Below are positions 47,831 through 60,570 of a stretch of 64,000 nucleotides of DNA, in pieces (position 1 is the stretch's first letter; each line of letters begins with the position of its first letter). Both the position numbers and the translations under genes were made by a program. This DNA comes from Solenopsis invicta (taxonomy: Eukaryota; Arthropoda; Insecta; Hymenoptera; Formicidae), in assembly GCF_016802725.1 (NCBI RefSeq), contig NC_052671.1, positions 12,900,435 to 12,964,434 of the forward strand, in the 5' to 3' direction. The notes under the pieces are model-generated. The model saw only the letters and a list, made by a program, of their open reading frames with translations, was not told the DNA's origin and did no database searches.

Positions 47831-50800
47831 TGTTAAGCATAATTAATTTATTTTTGTTGTTCAACAAAATCAAATACTTGTCAAATAATGACGATACATA
47901 AATTGTTTATACTTGAAAAAGAAATCTATGGAAAGATAGAAGAGGATACAAATCAATAAAAGATAGGTTATTTTCGTTCTTTTTTTTTTAAGCATAAATG
48001 TTTCCAACTTTAAATTATAATATGTGCAATTTTCAACATAAATTAATAAGTAAGTTTTCTAAATACGTAGAGCAACGTGACTTGGATGCGACATAGATAT
48101 TGCGAGGCTAGATTATATCTATAATTTGATGTATCTTTTGTAACCACACGTTTCTCAATTTTTCCAACGAGCGTTGAAATCGATACATAATTATTTTTAA
48201 ATTTTTATGAAACTGATCATTATATTTAATAGAATATATGTATATCAAAATACATTTTTAAGAGAAAATAACTATTATAATTTTTTATATTTAACAATTT
48301 TCAGATTGAAAAATTTCATCTGAGTTTTCCAACAAGAAATTGGAAAATTGAATTTTGATCAGGTTTTTTTTTTTTAATCCGTTCCACTGTCCGACACCCC
48401 GAATGTCAGCGAGCGCGTAACGTGCATCAATCGGCCGCGCCAGGCGTTGTTTTAATTTAGAAACAATTAAGGCAATGCAAATGCGAGCGCACCCGCTGTG
48501 TTAACCTCTTAATGGGTTCTCGCGCTACTGCTAATTTACGAGCGCTTACGTACGATATTTCCAACGCGAATGCGTCTCGCTTCAGGAGCCAGTTCTTTCG
48601 CGGAATTTGATGCAGCGCACCTTTTGTTAAACGTTACGTAAATGCAGCGTTGCGGAGTCGCGTAACACCGAGATATTTAATAGGAAACTTAACCGAAAGT
48701 CATTTTAGCTTCTGACATCGCTAAAAATACGCGTCTATGTACCGGAAACCGTGCATAAAACTCCCACAGTCACTGCATTTGGTATCACACGCTGATTCTT
48801 TAAATTTATCTGTAATGCTCCGTCTTAAAGCTCGTAAAGTTTTTTCCAACGCGCGTTGAAATAGATACGCGTACTCGCGCATAGCTTTTTGCCGTTCTTT
48901 TCTCCATTCTTGCTCGAGCCCGTTCAACTCGAGCGCGCCTAGTCTGAAGTAGCTACGACCTTCGAAAGAGCCAGATTGAGAGAAGGAGTGAGAGAAGGAG
49001 GCTACGGTTTCCCCTCCAAAAAACCCACTTAGGATCAATTAACGCGCGGCACAAGTGGGCGAGACGAAAAAAGAAGGGAATTCGAGAAAAAGTGACGTGA
49101 AACGGGGCCTCGGTCCCCGTGAATGGAGACGTCATCGCTCGTAGTTTTGATTGGCCGTATGTAGAGTGGCTGGAACACGAGACGTTGACGAGTGAAAAGG
49201 GACCCGGACGAGCCGAGGAGGCACGGGATGGAGGCCTGCTGCTGCGGGACGACAGAAGGGAGAACCCGTAATAAATACATGGAAGGTGTAATGGGGCGAA
49301 ACCCGATAGCCGTGCCCGCCGCGAAGTCTGCGGTGTCGCGTGGCAAAGCGCTATGATGTCCGGAAAGCCGAAGATTACTCGGTCGAGTATCGAGTTGTCG
49401 AGTGGACTAGCGATTCCTGCACGTGCACCGTTCGTTCCGCGCGATTTAATCTCATCCCTTCTAAATATGAACTTTTACAGTCTGACAAGTCTGTCTTTCT
49501 ATCTCACGAAGGATTAATCGAAAAAAATAACTCGCGTTACTTAATCATTTGCGTGAAGAAATAAGTTTCGAAAAGCGGATATACAATTGGAGATGAAAAG
49601 GCTGGTATTTTTAACTTTGAAGCAAAAAATCTGTTTTTTACTTCACTTTTGAAAAAACTACTTTTTATCAAAATACTAAAGAAAAGATATAAAATTTATT
49701 TTACTTGGTATTCATCATTAAAATTTTGAGCAAAGTAAGAAGTCTCTTCATACAGCTCTGACACATCTCCCCCAATCAGAGATAAAATATCAAAACCTCC
49801 ATACTTAAAGAAAGGGAAACATTTTAAAAATTGACTTAGAAGAAGTCTAACTGACTAACTACACCTTTTCTCGCCTCAAAATGATGAAACGGTATTTAGA
49901 CGAATTTATTTGGGGATTGCTGGCATGGAGGACATCTGTTTATTCGGTTTTAATATTGACTTCTTATATATTTTTTGTGTGTCGAACTTGTGGCTTATTA
50001 CGTTTGATATTTAATTAACTATCTTAAATAATGTGAAAGTAAATTTAAAAGTAAATTTGAGAATTGTCTAAAGTTTTAACTATCTTAAATAATGTAAAAG
50101 AAAATTTGGAAACTGTTTATTAAATAGCTGGGTAGAGTCAAGTTAAATCGACACGTCTCGTATTTAAATAAATCAATTGCATACAAATAACATTGGTTGT
50201 CTGCTCGCTATAATTGACCTTTTCTTGTTACGATTCGTTATTTTGATGTTATTTAATATCTGTCGTATTTATCATTTTAAATCGAGATGAAAAACGTCCT
50301 TGCGTTCTTGCGGACTCTAATGAGTTCATATCGCCTTTTCGTTAATAAATAAATAATAAATACAAAGACTTTCATCGAAATCGTTTTATTAATTCCTAGT
50401 GATTAAGTAAACACAAAAGAGAAATAATTATTCGAACAGTATGAGCTTTGAATTCAGTTCTTGATCTCAGTATATCCATGACCATTGCTACTTAATCATG
50501 CTACTCATTGCACTGCGTTTTAATTGTTTGCAGCATAGAAATCTTTTAGATGAATGCTAAAACTGAATTCTATGTAGAACAATAACATACAAATATTGAA
50601 AGAAAAAACATTTGAATAAAAATAACTTTTAAAATCGAAGTAGAGAAATGTTTTTCTTTACTGTTTTTTGTACCGAAAATTTCCCTTTTTTTTCTTTTTT
50701 TTTTTACTATTTTCATCTCTACGTGCAACACATGATTTCTTGTGTTTTAAACACTATCGCAAAAGAGGTTAAACGTTTCAAGTCTCTAAAGTTCCGCTTC

Positions 50801-51585
50801 ATAACATCGCAATTCACATTCCTCAAGATTTAATGATGATGACGATTTCTGTACATCAAGCAGAGAAGAGAAAATTTCCAATTTGAACAACGCTAGACAC
50901 TCAAGAAGGACTAGAATGCTTGGCCGTCTCGACTTGTGGTTTCTCGATGCAAATTTACGCTTCTCGATACGAGCGATCCGCTTCTGGCATCGTAATCTCG
51001 CGCATTTACTTGTGTTTGAAGCGCGCTGACGAAGGACCACGGAGAGGGCCTCTTCAGCCGTTCGATCTCCGAGTGTCGAAGACGAACAGCACCGTCTCGA
51101 GAGTTAATGACACAGTCAGGCTAAGCCGAAGTACTTTGGTGCGGTATCCATCATTCGAGAGTACATCCATGAGAAAGCGTGGATCGATAGCGGGAGAATC
51201 GACCGGTTGCAAATAATTGGCACCGATCGGGCTTCGGCTTTCTCTCTCTCCCTCCCTCTCTCTATCTCTCTTTCTCTGTTTCTCCTACTTTATACAACGG
51301 AAGAAATCTACCAGCTCTTGGTGTAATTGGCGGGTTGGCAACGGCATGAACGATCGCGACGTATTTGGCGCGTAACCAAGGCTCCGAAAGGCTCAATTCG
51401 TTCAACCCCGATGGGTGTCTATCTACCGCCCCCGTTTAGGATGCAATAAGATTTATGACGCGAAGGAAACCAAATTGTGTTGTCAAACCAAATTGTATTT
51501 GTAATGTAATTATTATGAATGATCGTTAATAATGATTGTCTGCCGATTGACTACTCGGGAGTGAGCAAAATTTCTTTCTCTTTTA
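47831..51585. other. Mixed intron with GC-rich patches at 48390-49460 and 50900-51450
   Basis: No gene recognised. A CT-rich tract lies at 51239-51285. The 103-codon minus frame ending at 49035 overlaps other compositional frames. Confidence 0.5.
50015..50105 (+). repeat. Short direct repeat, 61-bp period
   Basis: TTAACTATCTTAAATAATGT at 50015 recurs at 50076, each followed by GAAAGTAAATTT or AAAAGAAAATTT. Confidence 0.7.
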
Positions 51586-52509
51586 CATTGAAAAAGGTTT
51601 AGTAATAACTATCAAATGTTGAGCGAAATAACGCCAATTAAACGTTTAACTAATTTCATCAAAAATAATTATATCTTTTTATATAATTAATAAGTATTAC
51701 CAAGCCATATTGTTGGATATATTATTATATTTGAATGAAAAAAGAGGATAAATGGCAATTAAGAGTCAAGCACTTTAAGTGATGCGTATATATTGGGTTC
51801 CACGTTCGGACGTTTCGATTCTAATGTCTAATCATTGTTAACGGAATCGCAAATATTCATAAAATAATCTCGTGAGGATCCAAGATATCAAAATGCGTGT
51901 CTTTCATGTTGCATGGCCGAGTAATGTAATTCATTGTGATATTAATTTATTGAACTGAGATATCATCTTTGAAATTACTATAGTATAATAATGCGTTTTT
52001 GCAAACACGTTTTTTTTTATACCTATACGTTTGACTTCCTGTGGTGAGATTATTTTAAGTATATTTTAAGATTTGAGTAATTTCTTTTAATTTATTACCA
52101 GTGCGTCATTTTATAGGATAATTACGGACCGAATTACATCACTCAGCCATGCAACCGTTGAAAGACACATTTTGACACTTTTAGTCCTCACGGGATTATT
52201 TTACGAATATTTGCGATTCCGTTGAAAATGACTGGAAATAGAATCGAAACGTCCGGACATTGAACTTGTTGTATACGTAATATGATTTTAATATTAATAT
52301 ATGCGCATCACCTACAGCGTTTGACTCTCATTTGCCATTTTGTCCTCTTTTTGATTGATTATTTCGAGAGTCGGTTAATTATTTATTCATTATTATGTTT
52401 GGTAATGCTTATTAAATGTTTAAAAAAATATAATTATTTTTAGTCACATTAATTGAATGTTTAATTGGCATTATTCACTCAACGTTTGGTAGCTATTATC
52501 AAACTCAAG
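51586..52509. mobile_element. Large fold-back element, family B, arms over 300 bp
   Basis: TA at 51584-51585 and 52510-52511 bracket 924 bp. Outer arms: CTATCAAATGTTGAGCGAAA on the left, reverse complement of CACTCAACGTTTGGTAGCTA on the right. Middle: AAAGAGGATAAATGGCAATT against TTTGCCATTTTGTCCTCTTT. Inner: TTCGGACGTTTCGATTCTAA against ATAGAATCGAAACGTCCGGA, and TAACGGAATCGCAAATATTC against GAATATTTGCGATTCCGTTG. The arms continue to about 320 bp on each side. The small MITE at 6266-6443 looks like a deleted form of this one. No transposase frame. Confidence 0.8.
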
Positions 52510-52659
52510 TAATACTTTGGAAGTTTACACCAAATTAATTTTTAATATATGTTACTAAAGAACATTTTTTTTTATAATTTTGACAAATTTTGACAATCCT
52601 GTTTATATGAATCGAATTTAATTATTTAATATTAATTATTTTGTCGGCAACAATTTAAG

Positions 52660-53420
52660 ACTGTTTCTATTAACGGGACCGTTTCGGAAATACATGGACA
52701 ACAATCCATTTCGACCAGTTCTCCTCGCGCGAGCTATCTTATTACTTTTTTCTTCCTTCTCTCGCGGCACCGCGTCTTACCGAAAAACGGTTCCTGGAAC
52801 GTGAAAACGGTCGGCGGTGAATTCAGATTTATAGAGAGGCACTCGGAGGGACGAGGTGTTGGGTTTCAATTAAATATGATCGATGAAGAGACTCTGTTGT
52901 CGGCCGGATTCCTTCGGGAATACCGAAGGACACCGAGCGGGACGGGAGCGAGCGATAAATATTTCCGCCGCTATTTGTTTGCACGATGCCGCGCGAATGC
53001 ACTTTTCCACGTTCGCATTCGCGCCAGACTGCGGTCAGCCCGAGATGCAGTGTGTCTCTGTAGGCGCCCGCGCCGGCTAACGTGGGATGCATCAAGGAGA
53101 TTTAAACGACGCGTGCAGATCGCCGCGGCGTGTTGCGATGTTTAGATTCGACGCTGATTTAATGTCGACACGTTCCCGCGCTGGAATACGCGATGCATAC
53201 GCGCTCGCACCCCAGGTCTTCATCTTTCATTCGCTGTAAATTCGCGGCACGGAACGCCGTTCGAGGAAAATGGAGCAGGCGCCTGATGATATTCTCCTGT
53301 TACTCCGCCGCTTGCGTAAACACACATAATTTTTTATGCCGTGCTTTTACGCGAAATAACGCGAGGCACGTATATAATTAAGCGGTTTCATCTTTCCGCG
53401 AACAAGGGCGTATTTGAAAT
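52660..53420. other. CpG-rich island, no gene seen
   Basis: A 114-codon plus frame (52801-53145) is Arg/Cys-rich. I compared its cysteine spacing with netrin LE modules and it does not fit. Confidence 0.5.
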
Positions 53421-56309
53421 TGTTTACTAGACCGTTAATCTTATCAAATATATTTAGAAAATGTTGTACCTCTGATATAATATAGAAAAGAAATAAGTTT
53501 AATATCGAATTTTGAATTTTGAAGAATTACCAGAATTAGAAGTTTTGAAAATTTCATATTATTTCATAATATGAATTCAAATCGCGATAAAAATCTCAAA
53601 TCTGTGTATATCTGTTTTTTTTTCGCGGCGAATTAATTTATGATATTTTGCGGAATTGCAGAGCGTTTTATTGCCGCTGGTACAGTCGGCGTCATAATGG
53701 AATAAAAATGCAAAATACTTTATGCTCCCGATTCAGCGAATAACGAATTACACGCAACAGCGTTTACATGACTACCCATTCTTTTTAATTTTTATTATTC
53801 CCGGAAGTTGATGACGTTCCCACAGGAGAAAGCCAACCACATTTTAACGCAATGTTGAAATTGTTATCACAACAGTTATCACATAATTCCCAGAGTATCA
53901 CGATTTCAGCAGAATGCAAACTAAAACTCGGACTACTATTGCGACATTTTCAAGTAATAAATTAAGTTTTGCGAAGAGCACGTGTTATATAGTTATAACA
54001 GCCAAATTCATTTATTTTTCTTTTCTATGTCAAATATGTAAATTGAGATCCTATACATATATTTAAAAAGTTTCAACTAAAAAAATCTATTTAATTTTTT
54101 AATTTTTGAGGTTGAATTATCTTTGATAATAATTTAATAATAATTTGTTTATTTTCTATTGATAGAGAGTCTCTAAAAATATATAAAATGCATGTACGTA
54201 AATAACATAAATTCAGACACTCTGGTCGAAGTAATATTTTTCACAATAAGTTTTTCACTTTCTTTGAAGTGGGGAGATTTTAAAGATGCAAGTTAGCATC
54301 AGCATTATTAAATTGATTTTCTATTTAATTGTGTTTTAATTTAATAAGAAACTGTGTTAGAAACCAAAAGTAACGGCGCGCGGTTCAAAATAAATTGAAA
54401 CATAATTTCAACAAAAACATTATTTCAGCACGAAGACCTTGCTAGACCATTACGGCCTATTCTTAATCAATTTGTAAGAATATTAAATTATAATAAAAAT
54501 TTGATTTGCTTATTGCCTGATTTTTCTTTGATAATTTTATAATATTTTTCAAAAAAGGTTAAAATTTTTTTTAGTAGATGACAATGAGTTTTTCTAAAAT
54601 GTGTGATAAAATTTTAAGACAACTATTAAGAACATATTTTTTTGTTAAATATAACTGTTATTTACTAAAAGAGAAAAAGTAAATTGAGTAATCGTTTGTT
54701 TTAACAGTAGAATTGATTTTTTTTGTATGTAATATATAAAATGCACTCTGTTATATACTTTAACAGTTTCTAGAAAGATGAAGAAATTTACGAGGCAATC
54801 TTGTCGCAACAGATAGAAGATAATTTTTTCAATCAAAACGCATCACTTGTAGTATCATAATTCGCGGCGACTTTATCTCCTACAAGTCCTACAAACATCA
54901 TCGAAAACTGTGTCGTTCGAACAGTTTAAGTCGCAAAACTCGTAAATCAATCGAATATTTCGAGCTTAAGCGGAAATGTCAGACACATCGCGCCTCCCAC
55001 GTTTAAAAATCGCTTGACGTATTCCGCCCGGGAACGTTTACGAGCGATCTCTCGCGCTTACGTCTCACCCGTGTTTTGTGTGACGATATCCAGATGCTCG
55101 GCTCGTAACTTTAACGTCAACGAGATTAACGTGAGACGTTTCAAGGCGTCGCGTCGCACAGCGTCGTGATGGTACAATTAACAACAACATCGATTCGCAC
55201 CTCAGTCGAGTCGCCGACGAGAAGGAAAAAGAAAAGGATAGGAGGAAAGAGAAAAACGCGCCTGGTGATTTCGTGTGGGTGCGACCCGTCGTCCCTCGGG
55301 GTACCACCTGCTGGCCGACCATTCATAAAACCCGCTATTATACGAGCGAATTCGCTCGTAAACGTGGACAAATGAGAGGCTAATCCGATATATCAATTGG
55401 CAGCTTCCAATAAATTCGATTATTAATCGGCCGTCCGGGACGCGCCGGCCGGAAAGGTAATGCGCCGCCGCGATAATTTATGAATCCTTATCGTCGCCGT
55501 GAGAATCCACTTGCAGCGCAGTTTGTCGTCGCATTCACGGGTTAATTAGCGACATGGCGTAAAATTGCGCGGAGCGCGAAAGATTAGGCGCCACTTTTTG
55601 CTCCTCGCGAGAGACTAATGAATCCGTCGAAACCTGCTGCTTCGTTGAGTACGATCGAACCGGCTGGGTTAATCTGTTTTTCGAGAAGTTGCGCCGCAAG
55701 ATTGTTTAAAATTTTTTTTTTTCGAGGGCGAAAATTTATTTTGTTGTCTTCAAATGTTATAAAGAGAAAAATACGTGTAGCTGTGAAATTAATGCAAACA
55801 AAAATTGTAATTAAAGATTGTAACTTTAATCTTAATAATTTGTTATCTTATTTTTTAGTTCTTCTTTGATTTTAGGAAGATGCAAAATTATTGAATAAAA
55901 TAACAATATATTGAATAATTAATATAATTGAAGTAATAAGTTCAAAAAAGTTTAGGGCACATTTTGACTATACAGGAGAAATTGAAAAGTTTTTTAAAAT
56001 CAAACAAGCCCATTTTTACAAAATCTAAATTATGACATTAAGTCACAATATTTTTGTTCCAGCAAAAATTAAACAAATAACAGGAAATATAAATATAAAT
56101 AGTAGTAAATATAAAATTTACAATTATAACAAATAACATTGAAGGCTTGGTGAGGTTCGAAATCAAACAGATATTAAATTAGAATTATAATAATTGGAAT
56201 TGATTAATTGCTATGTGATAATTAGAATTGATATAAATTGATTTGCACCCAGCGCGGCTTGTATATTTATTTTTTGCTTTAATTTACTTCTTTGATATAA
56301 ATTTCCACA
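53421..56309. other. AT-rich intron with CpG-rich patch 54880-55640
   Basis: Nothing gene-like. The patch includes a TTAATCGGCCGTCCGGGACG-type segment that could be conserved non-coding DNA, but this is unverified. Confidence 0.45.
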
Positions 56310-56430
56310 AGAGCTAATAAAGCTTTTTATTTTATTTTATGGATCTTCAAAATATTAACTAAAACCTAACATTATTCTAATATTTATATGTCCGAAAAAA
56401 AATTATCATATTTATACAAAGAGAAATACA
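56310..56430. repeat. Dispersed AT-rich repeat, partial copy
   Basis: ATTAACTAAAACCTAACATT and then CCGAAAAAAAATTATCATAT plus TTATACAA match the middle of the copy at 56678-56920 (ATTAAAACCTAACTTTG, then GGGAAAAAATACCATATTTATGCAA). Confidence 0.45.
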
Positions 56431-56677
56431 AAAAAATTTTCTTATTAAAAACAACTTATACAATTTTATAAATATAAAATAAAAAATTATTTATTTATAT
56501 TTTAAATAATATTTTCTTTATCATTATTAATGTTACAAAACATCAACAAGTAATAGCAGTACAGCAAAAAATTGTTTGCTCTGTTGCATTACTTATTGAT
56601 TTTAAATCTTATTTAGTATCTACTGCTATTGTTATAATTGTAAAAAAAAAGATAAATGTACAATATCTACGAGATTA

Positions 56678-56920
56678 ATAAATATGAAATTTTCGCAAGA
56701 ACTAAAAAGTCCAGATAATTTTTTTATTTTAAATTAGTATTTAAAGCATTAATTAAAACCTAACTTTGTTTTTATATCTATCATAAGTCTGGGAAAAAAT
56801 ACCATATTTATGCAATTAATAGTTTGAAGATAAGAAGCATTTTTGTTTCCTGAAAATTTAATTTTTTGAACTTGTTTAGTTGTTGAGTTAGAAAATCCTT
56901 CGATTGCAAGTTTACACTGA
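56678..56920. repeat. Dispersed AT-rich repeat, copy 2
   Basis: This corresponds to 16195-16425: AATATGAAATTTTCGCAA, ATATCTATCATAAG, ATATTTATGCAATTAATAG, TTTGAAGATAAGAAG and GAACTTGTTTAG. With the partial copy at 56310 it gives three members in the window. Confidence 0.55.
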
Positions 56921-57009
56921 AAAAAAGAATAGAAAATATTTCATAGAAGTGCACTGTACTATTTATTCATCATTGCTAAAACTTTAATTTATAATAATAA
57001 TTCCTGACG

Positions 57010-58180
57010 CGTATTATCCTAACGTCAACTGTTTTAATACGGACAATCTAAAATAAACGCGCGCGGCCGAATAAAAATATCAGGTGCTGTATCGCGAACG
57101 CTAAACCGGTAGTCATAAATTTCACGGGTAGACGTGACGCGGTAAAAAGCACAAAGCGATCCCGTTCCGCGTCCCAATTCCTTCGGCACGATGATCGGTG
57201 ATAATTCACAACGATCGCGCGGTAAACGCGCGATAATGCTAGTTTGACGCGGGACGTTTTCGAGAGGGGTGTTTACGGCGTCTGTTTCGCGCGGACACAC
57301 GACAGCGGCGGGACCGATCGATCATCGCTTAATGAGTAACGAAACGAGATGATGCGCGAGCGATGAGAAATGAAGTAATTAGCATTCCAAAGGGGAGCCT
57401 CCGCCGCGCCGGATCCTCTTCTTACGTGTTGACGCCAGAATCCTTCCCCCTCTCCCTCCCACCCGGATTCATCGAGGATCTCGTGAATCTCGTCGAATTG
57501 GAGCGCTCGGACAAAGCGCGACGTCTTCATTCACGCGGAAGTGCCGCCCTGATTATGACGACGTCGCTACAAGAAATTGATATGCGCGCGATGCAAAAAC
57601 GATCGGTGACACGCGAGATTAATTGATCGTATGCGACGAAAGGATTGCACACCCGACGCGGGAGGAAGTGCAATCGCAGACGAAGCGAACGAGGCGTGAC
57701 AGTGTACCGCTTTCCACTCGAGGGCCAGCCGGAAGCAATGCAAATGACACTTGTGTGTGCACTCGATTCGTATCGTTCGCGATACTTGACAATTAATCCC
57801 TCGAGATGTTGCATTTGTCAAGCGCGAGTGAGCTCTGCCTGCATGCCCCCGGGATGGTGAAACTCTCTATGAAAAACAGATACGAAGCGGCGATTGTACG
57901 TATCTATTTGTCATTTCTTCGTACGCGAGGTGAAAGTCAAGTTTGCTTTTCCTAAAACGTGTGTCATCATCGTAAATCATAATCAGCTTTGAAAAGGGTA
58001 GTCCGAATACTTTCTGAAATGTGTGTAAAGGCACTTAAGTGCCTCCTACCTACACATCTCTCCGCGGCTCTACAAATGTGCTTTTAGCAAGTTATAAATG
58101 AGGTGTGAATTTGGAGTTAAGAGCAAATCGAATACGTTTACGGAGCGACCTAGAAGCCTTATAAAAATAAAAAAAAAAGG
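57010..58180. other. CpG-rich island, no gene seen
   Basis: Overlapping frames on both strands of 71-95 codons with no domain, and GC-rich up to about 57880. Confidence 0.5.
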
Positions 58181-58886
58181 AAGGTAAAGTGTATCCAATA
58201 CGGCCTATTTGCTGTTTCTAAGTAGTTACATGGTGAATTGAACAAATAACGCTGTCATACGGGCCGTCAACAATTCTGTCGTTGACAGTGAAGACAAAAG
58301 TAAAATTTTCTTGATTGTGTTTCTCATAATCTAATATTTCGTATGAAAGTTACCGCTTTCTCACTATCAAGTGATGGTTATTAGTTTCGCAGTTCATATT
58401 ATTGCAGCTCTATGTTTATAGTTTACAACGCTGCATTTAATTTATATTTTCGTCATAGCATTCTGTTTATATAAATAGTCAAAGAAAGAAGACTCTTTGT
58501 AATGTAGAACAATATGGCCTAGATTAATAATGAGTACACGCACATCGATTGTAATGTTTTTTCCAGTACTTTTATTATTTCAAATCATGAAGTTTAATCT
58601 ACCTATTTAACTCCGATTCATAAACAATTTTAAAGGGGAGGAGGAAAGTTAAGATAATTCAATTATTTACTTGGTGGATTGTTGACGAAAGTAGTTTTTG
58701 TGTAATCATATATGTTAATACAATATGTCAATACGTTAATAAATTTATCAATATTTATCATATATTTTTCGTTATTTTTAATCTGCTCGTCCAAAGGTCT
58801 ATTTATTTACCTTTTATTGTTGTTCATTTATATAAGCTTGTATAACATTATCACATTATTTTTAATAAATTTATTTAAATGTAATA

Positions 58887-59356
58887 TTAAATAAACATTA
58901 GATCACTTTGATCCATTTTTCTAACAATTGTGAAAAAGAAGAAATGATATAATTAGGCGATATTGAGCATATGTATCTAATAACACGACATAAATAACAT
59001 TTTTCCTAAACCCTTCACTTAAAAATCAACACATAAATATTTGAAACTGTCTCGTATTTTAAATTAATGTTTAGAAGTGTTTCCTACTTTGAATCTGACC
59101 ATCATCGGTTTTTAATTTTGGACTTAAATAAATATTAGATCACTTTGATCAATTTTTTTAACATTTGTGAAAAAGAAGAAATGATATAATTGGACCATAT
59201 TGAGCATATGTATCCTATACGACCCAAATGACACTTTTTCTAAAAATCTTCATTTAAAAATCGACACGTAAATATTTGAAACTGTCCCGTGTTTTAAATT
59301 AATGTTTAGAAATGTTTCCTACTTTGAATCTGACCATCGGTTTTTAATTTTGGACT
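58887..59356 (+). repeat. Tandem duplication, two units of about 237 and 233 bp
   Basis: Unit 1 is 58887-59123 and unit 2 is 59124-59356. Shared blocks: AAATAAACATTAGATCACTT (T for C in unit 2), GTGAAAAAGAAGAAATGATA, ATTGAGCATATGTATC, GTAAATATTTGAAACTGTC-type, TAATGTTTAGAA and CTACTTTGAATCTGACCATC. Unit 2 lacks one ATC near its end. Visible divergence is roughly one in ten to fifteen bases, so the duplication is not very recent. Confidence 0.85.
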
Positions 59357-60570
59357 CAGCGAAAAATTTGAAAAAAATTACAAATCTTAGGCCGTATAGG
59401 GGGTACAATGACCTTAAACAAAAATAGTGCAACGAGAATCAGCTATGTAAAGTGGCGTTGATGTATCTGCACGGGAGGTAGCTCTCGTATCAACCTTTCC
59501 ATTATTCAACGCCTAAAGATTAGCCCCCCTCCCTCCCCCTCTTCTAACACGCATCGCCAATTATCATCGAACATCGGCAATGCTGACAGCTCTAATTGCC
59601 GAACATGTTCGAGAACCGGCGCGTTATCCCGTTATCCGAGATTTATCGAGAGCCGCACGATAAAACGCGCCACGCAAATTGATTTACTGCGACGCGCAAC
59701 AATGTCGCCGTCACGAGAGAACGTCCGCCCGGAAACATATCCAAAATTGAATATCCGTCGGTGTCGCGAGTAAGGCAAGTAAGAAACAAAGGGTAGGGGG
59801 GTAGGAGAAGGAAAGAGATCGACCTCGGGCGCGATAATCCCGACGAGAGGTTTCCTGGCCTTCGGCGACGACTCTCGTCCTTCCTCCTCTCCAGGGACGG
59901 GCGGGCGTCAATCGCTCGCCTGCGGAGGTACTTACGGCCGGTATATCTTGAATCGAATGGAGAATACGTGTTTCTCCTTCGCCCCGGGACCGATACCGAG
60001 CACCGCAATCCGGATCGCAGCGATTCGCAGACGTTCGAGCCTAACGAAGCTAAATCGTTAGAAAAATTTCGCGCTTGTTTAGTTCCTCGCGTATCCGACC
60101 TAGCTCTTCTCCTATCTAATCTTATCGAAAAACGCGCTCGACGGTTCTTCATTATCTTGGCTTTCGGAAGTGATAGAACGACAGATCGCTTCGGAAAATC
60201 TTTTATCTTGTGACTTTTTAAGAATCTCTGGTTTTTCTTCAGCATTTTAAGCAAATAGATTCTGTTTGAGTGAAATCCGCTTTACCGCGCGTTCAAAGGA
60301 TTTCAAAACGAAGCGAAAATTAAATGGAGATAAATGGAGATAAATATCAACTTATTCCAATTTGTAAACTGAAGTGTCGAGGAGTTCCATTAATATTTGT
60401 GATTTTAACGAGAATATCTCTTCTCTGCGTACACAGAAATTAAAGTTAACTTACGCTTTCGTGATCAGTTTGCAATTTGTTTAAAGACTTCACATAAATA
60501 AAATGAGAAAAACAGAATATGTAATTAACCCTCTATGGGCCTGTGTAACTTTCAGGTCACATGTTTTATC
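59357..60570. other. CpG-rich island, no gene seen
   Basis: A 203-codon minus frame (59643-60254) spans it. It is Arg/Ser-rich with no recognisable domain, no codon-level conservation can be judged here, and a plus-strand frame overlaps it. C-rich and G-rich runs at 59523-59540 and 59790-59806 are short of a full four-run quadruplex. Confidence 0.45.

Noticed and set aside
52801..53145. Cysteine-containing frame considered as another netrin EGF module
   Set aside because: Cysteine spacing does not fit the eight-cysteine laminin EGF pattern and no NTAGRxC-like block is present.
59523..59806. C-rich and G-rich runs as further quadruplex sites
   Set aside because: Each has only three proper runs of three or more bases within the usual loop limits.
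59643..60254. 203-codon open frame on the minus strand
   Set aside because: Arg/Ser-rich, no domain, overlaps another open frame on the plus strand and lies in a CpG-rich island where stop codons are rare.
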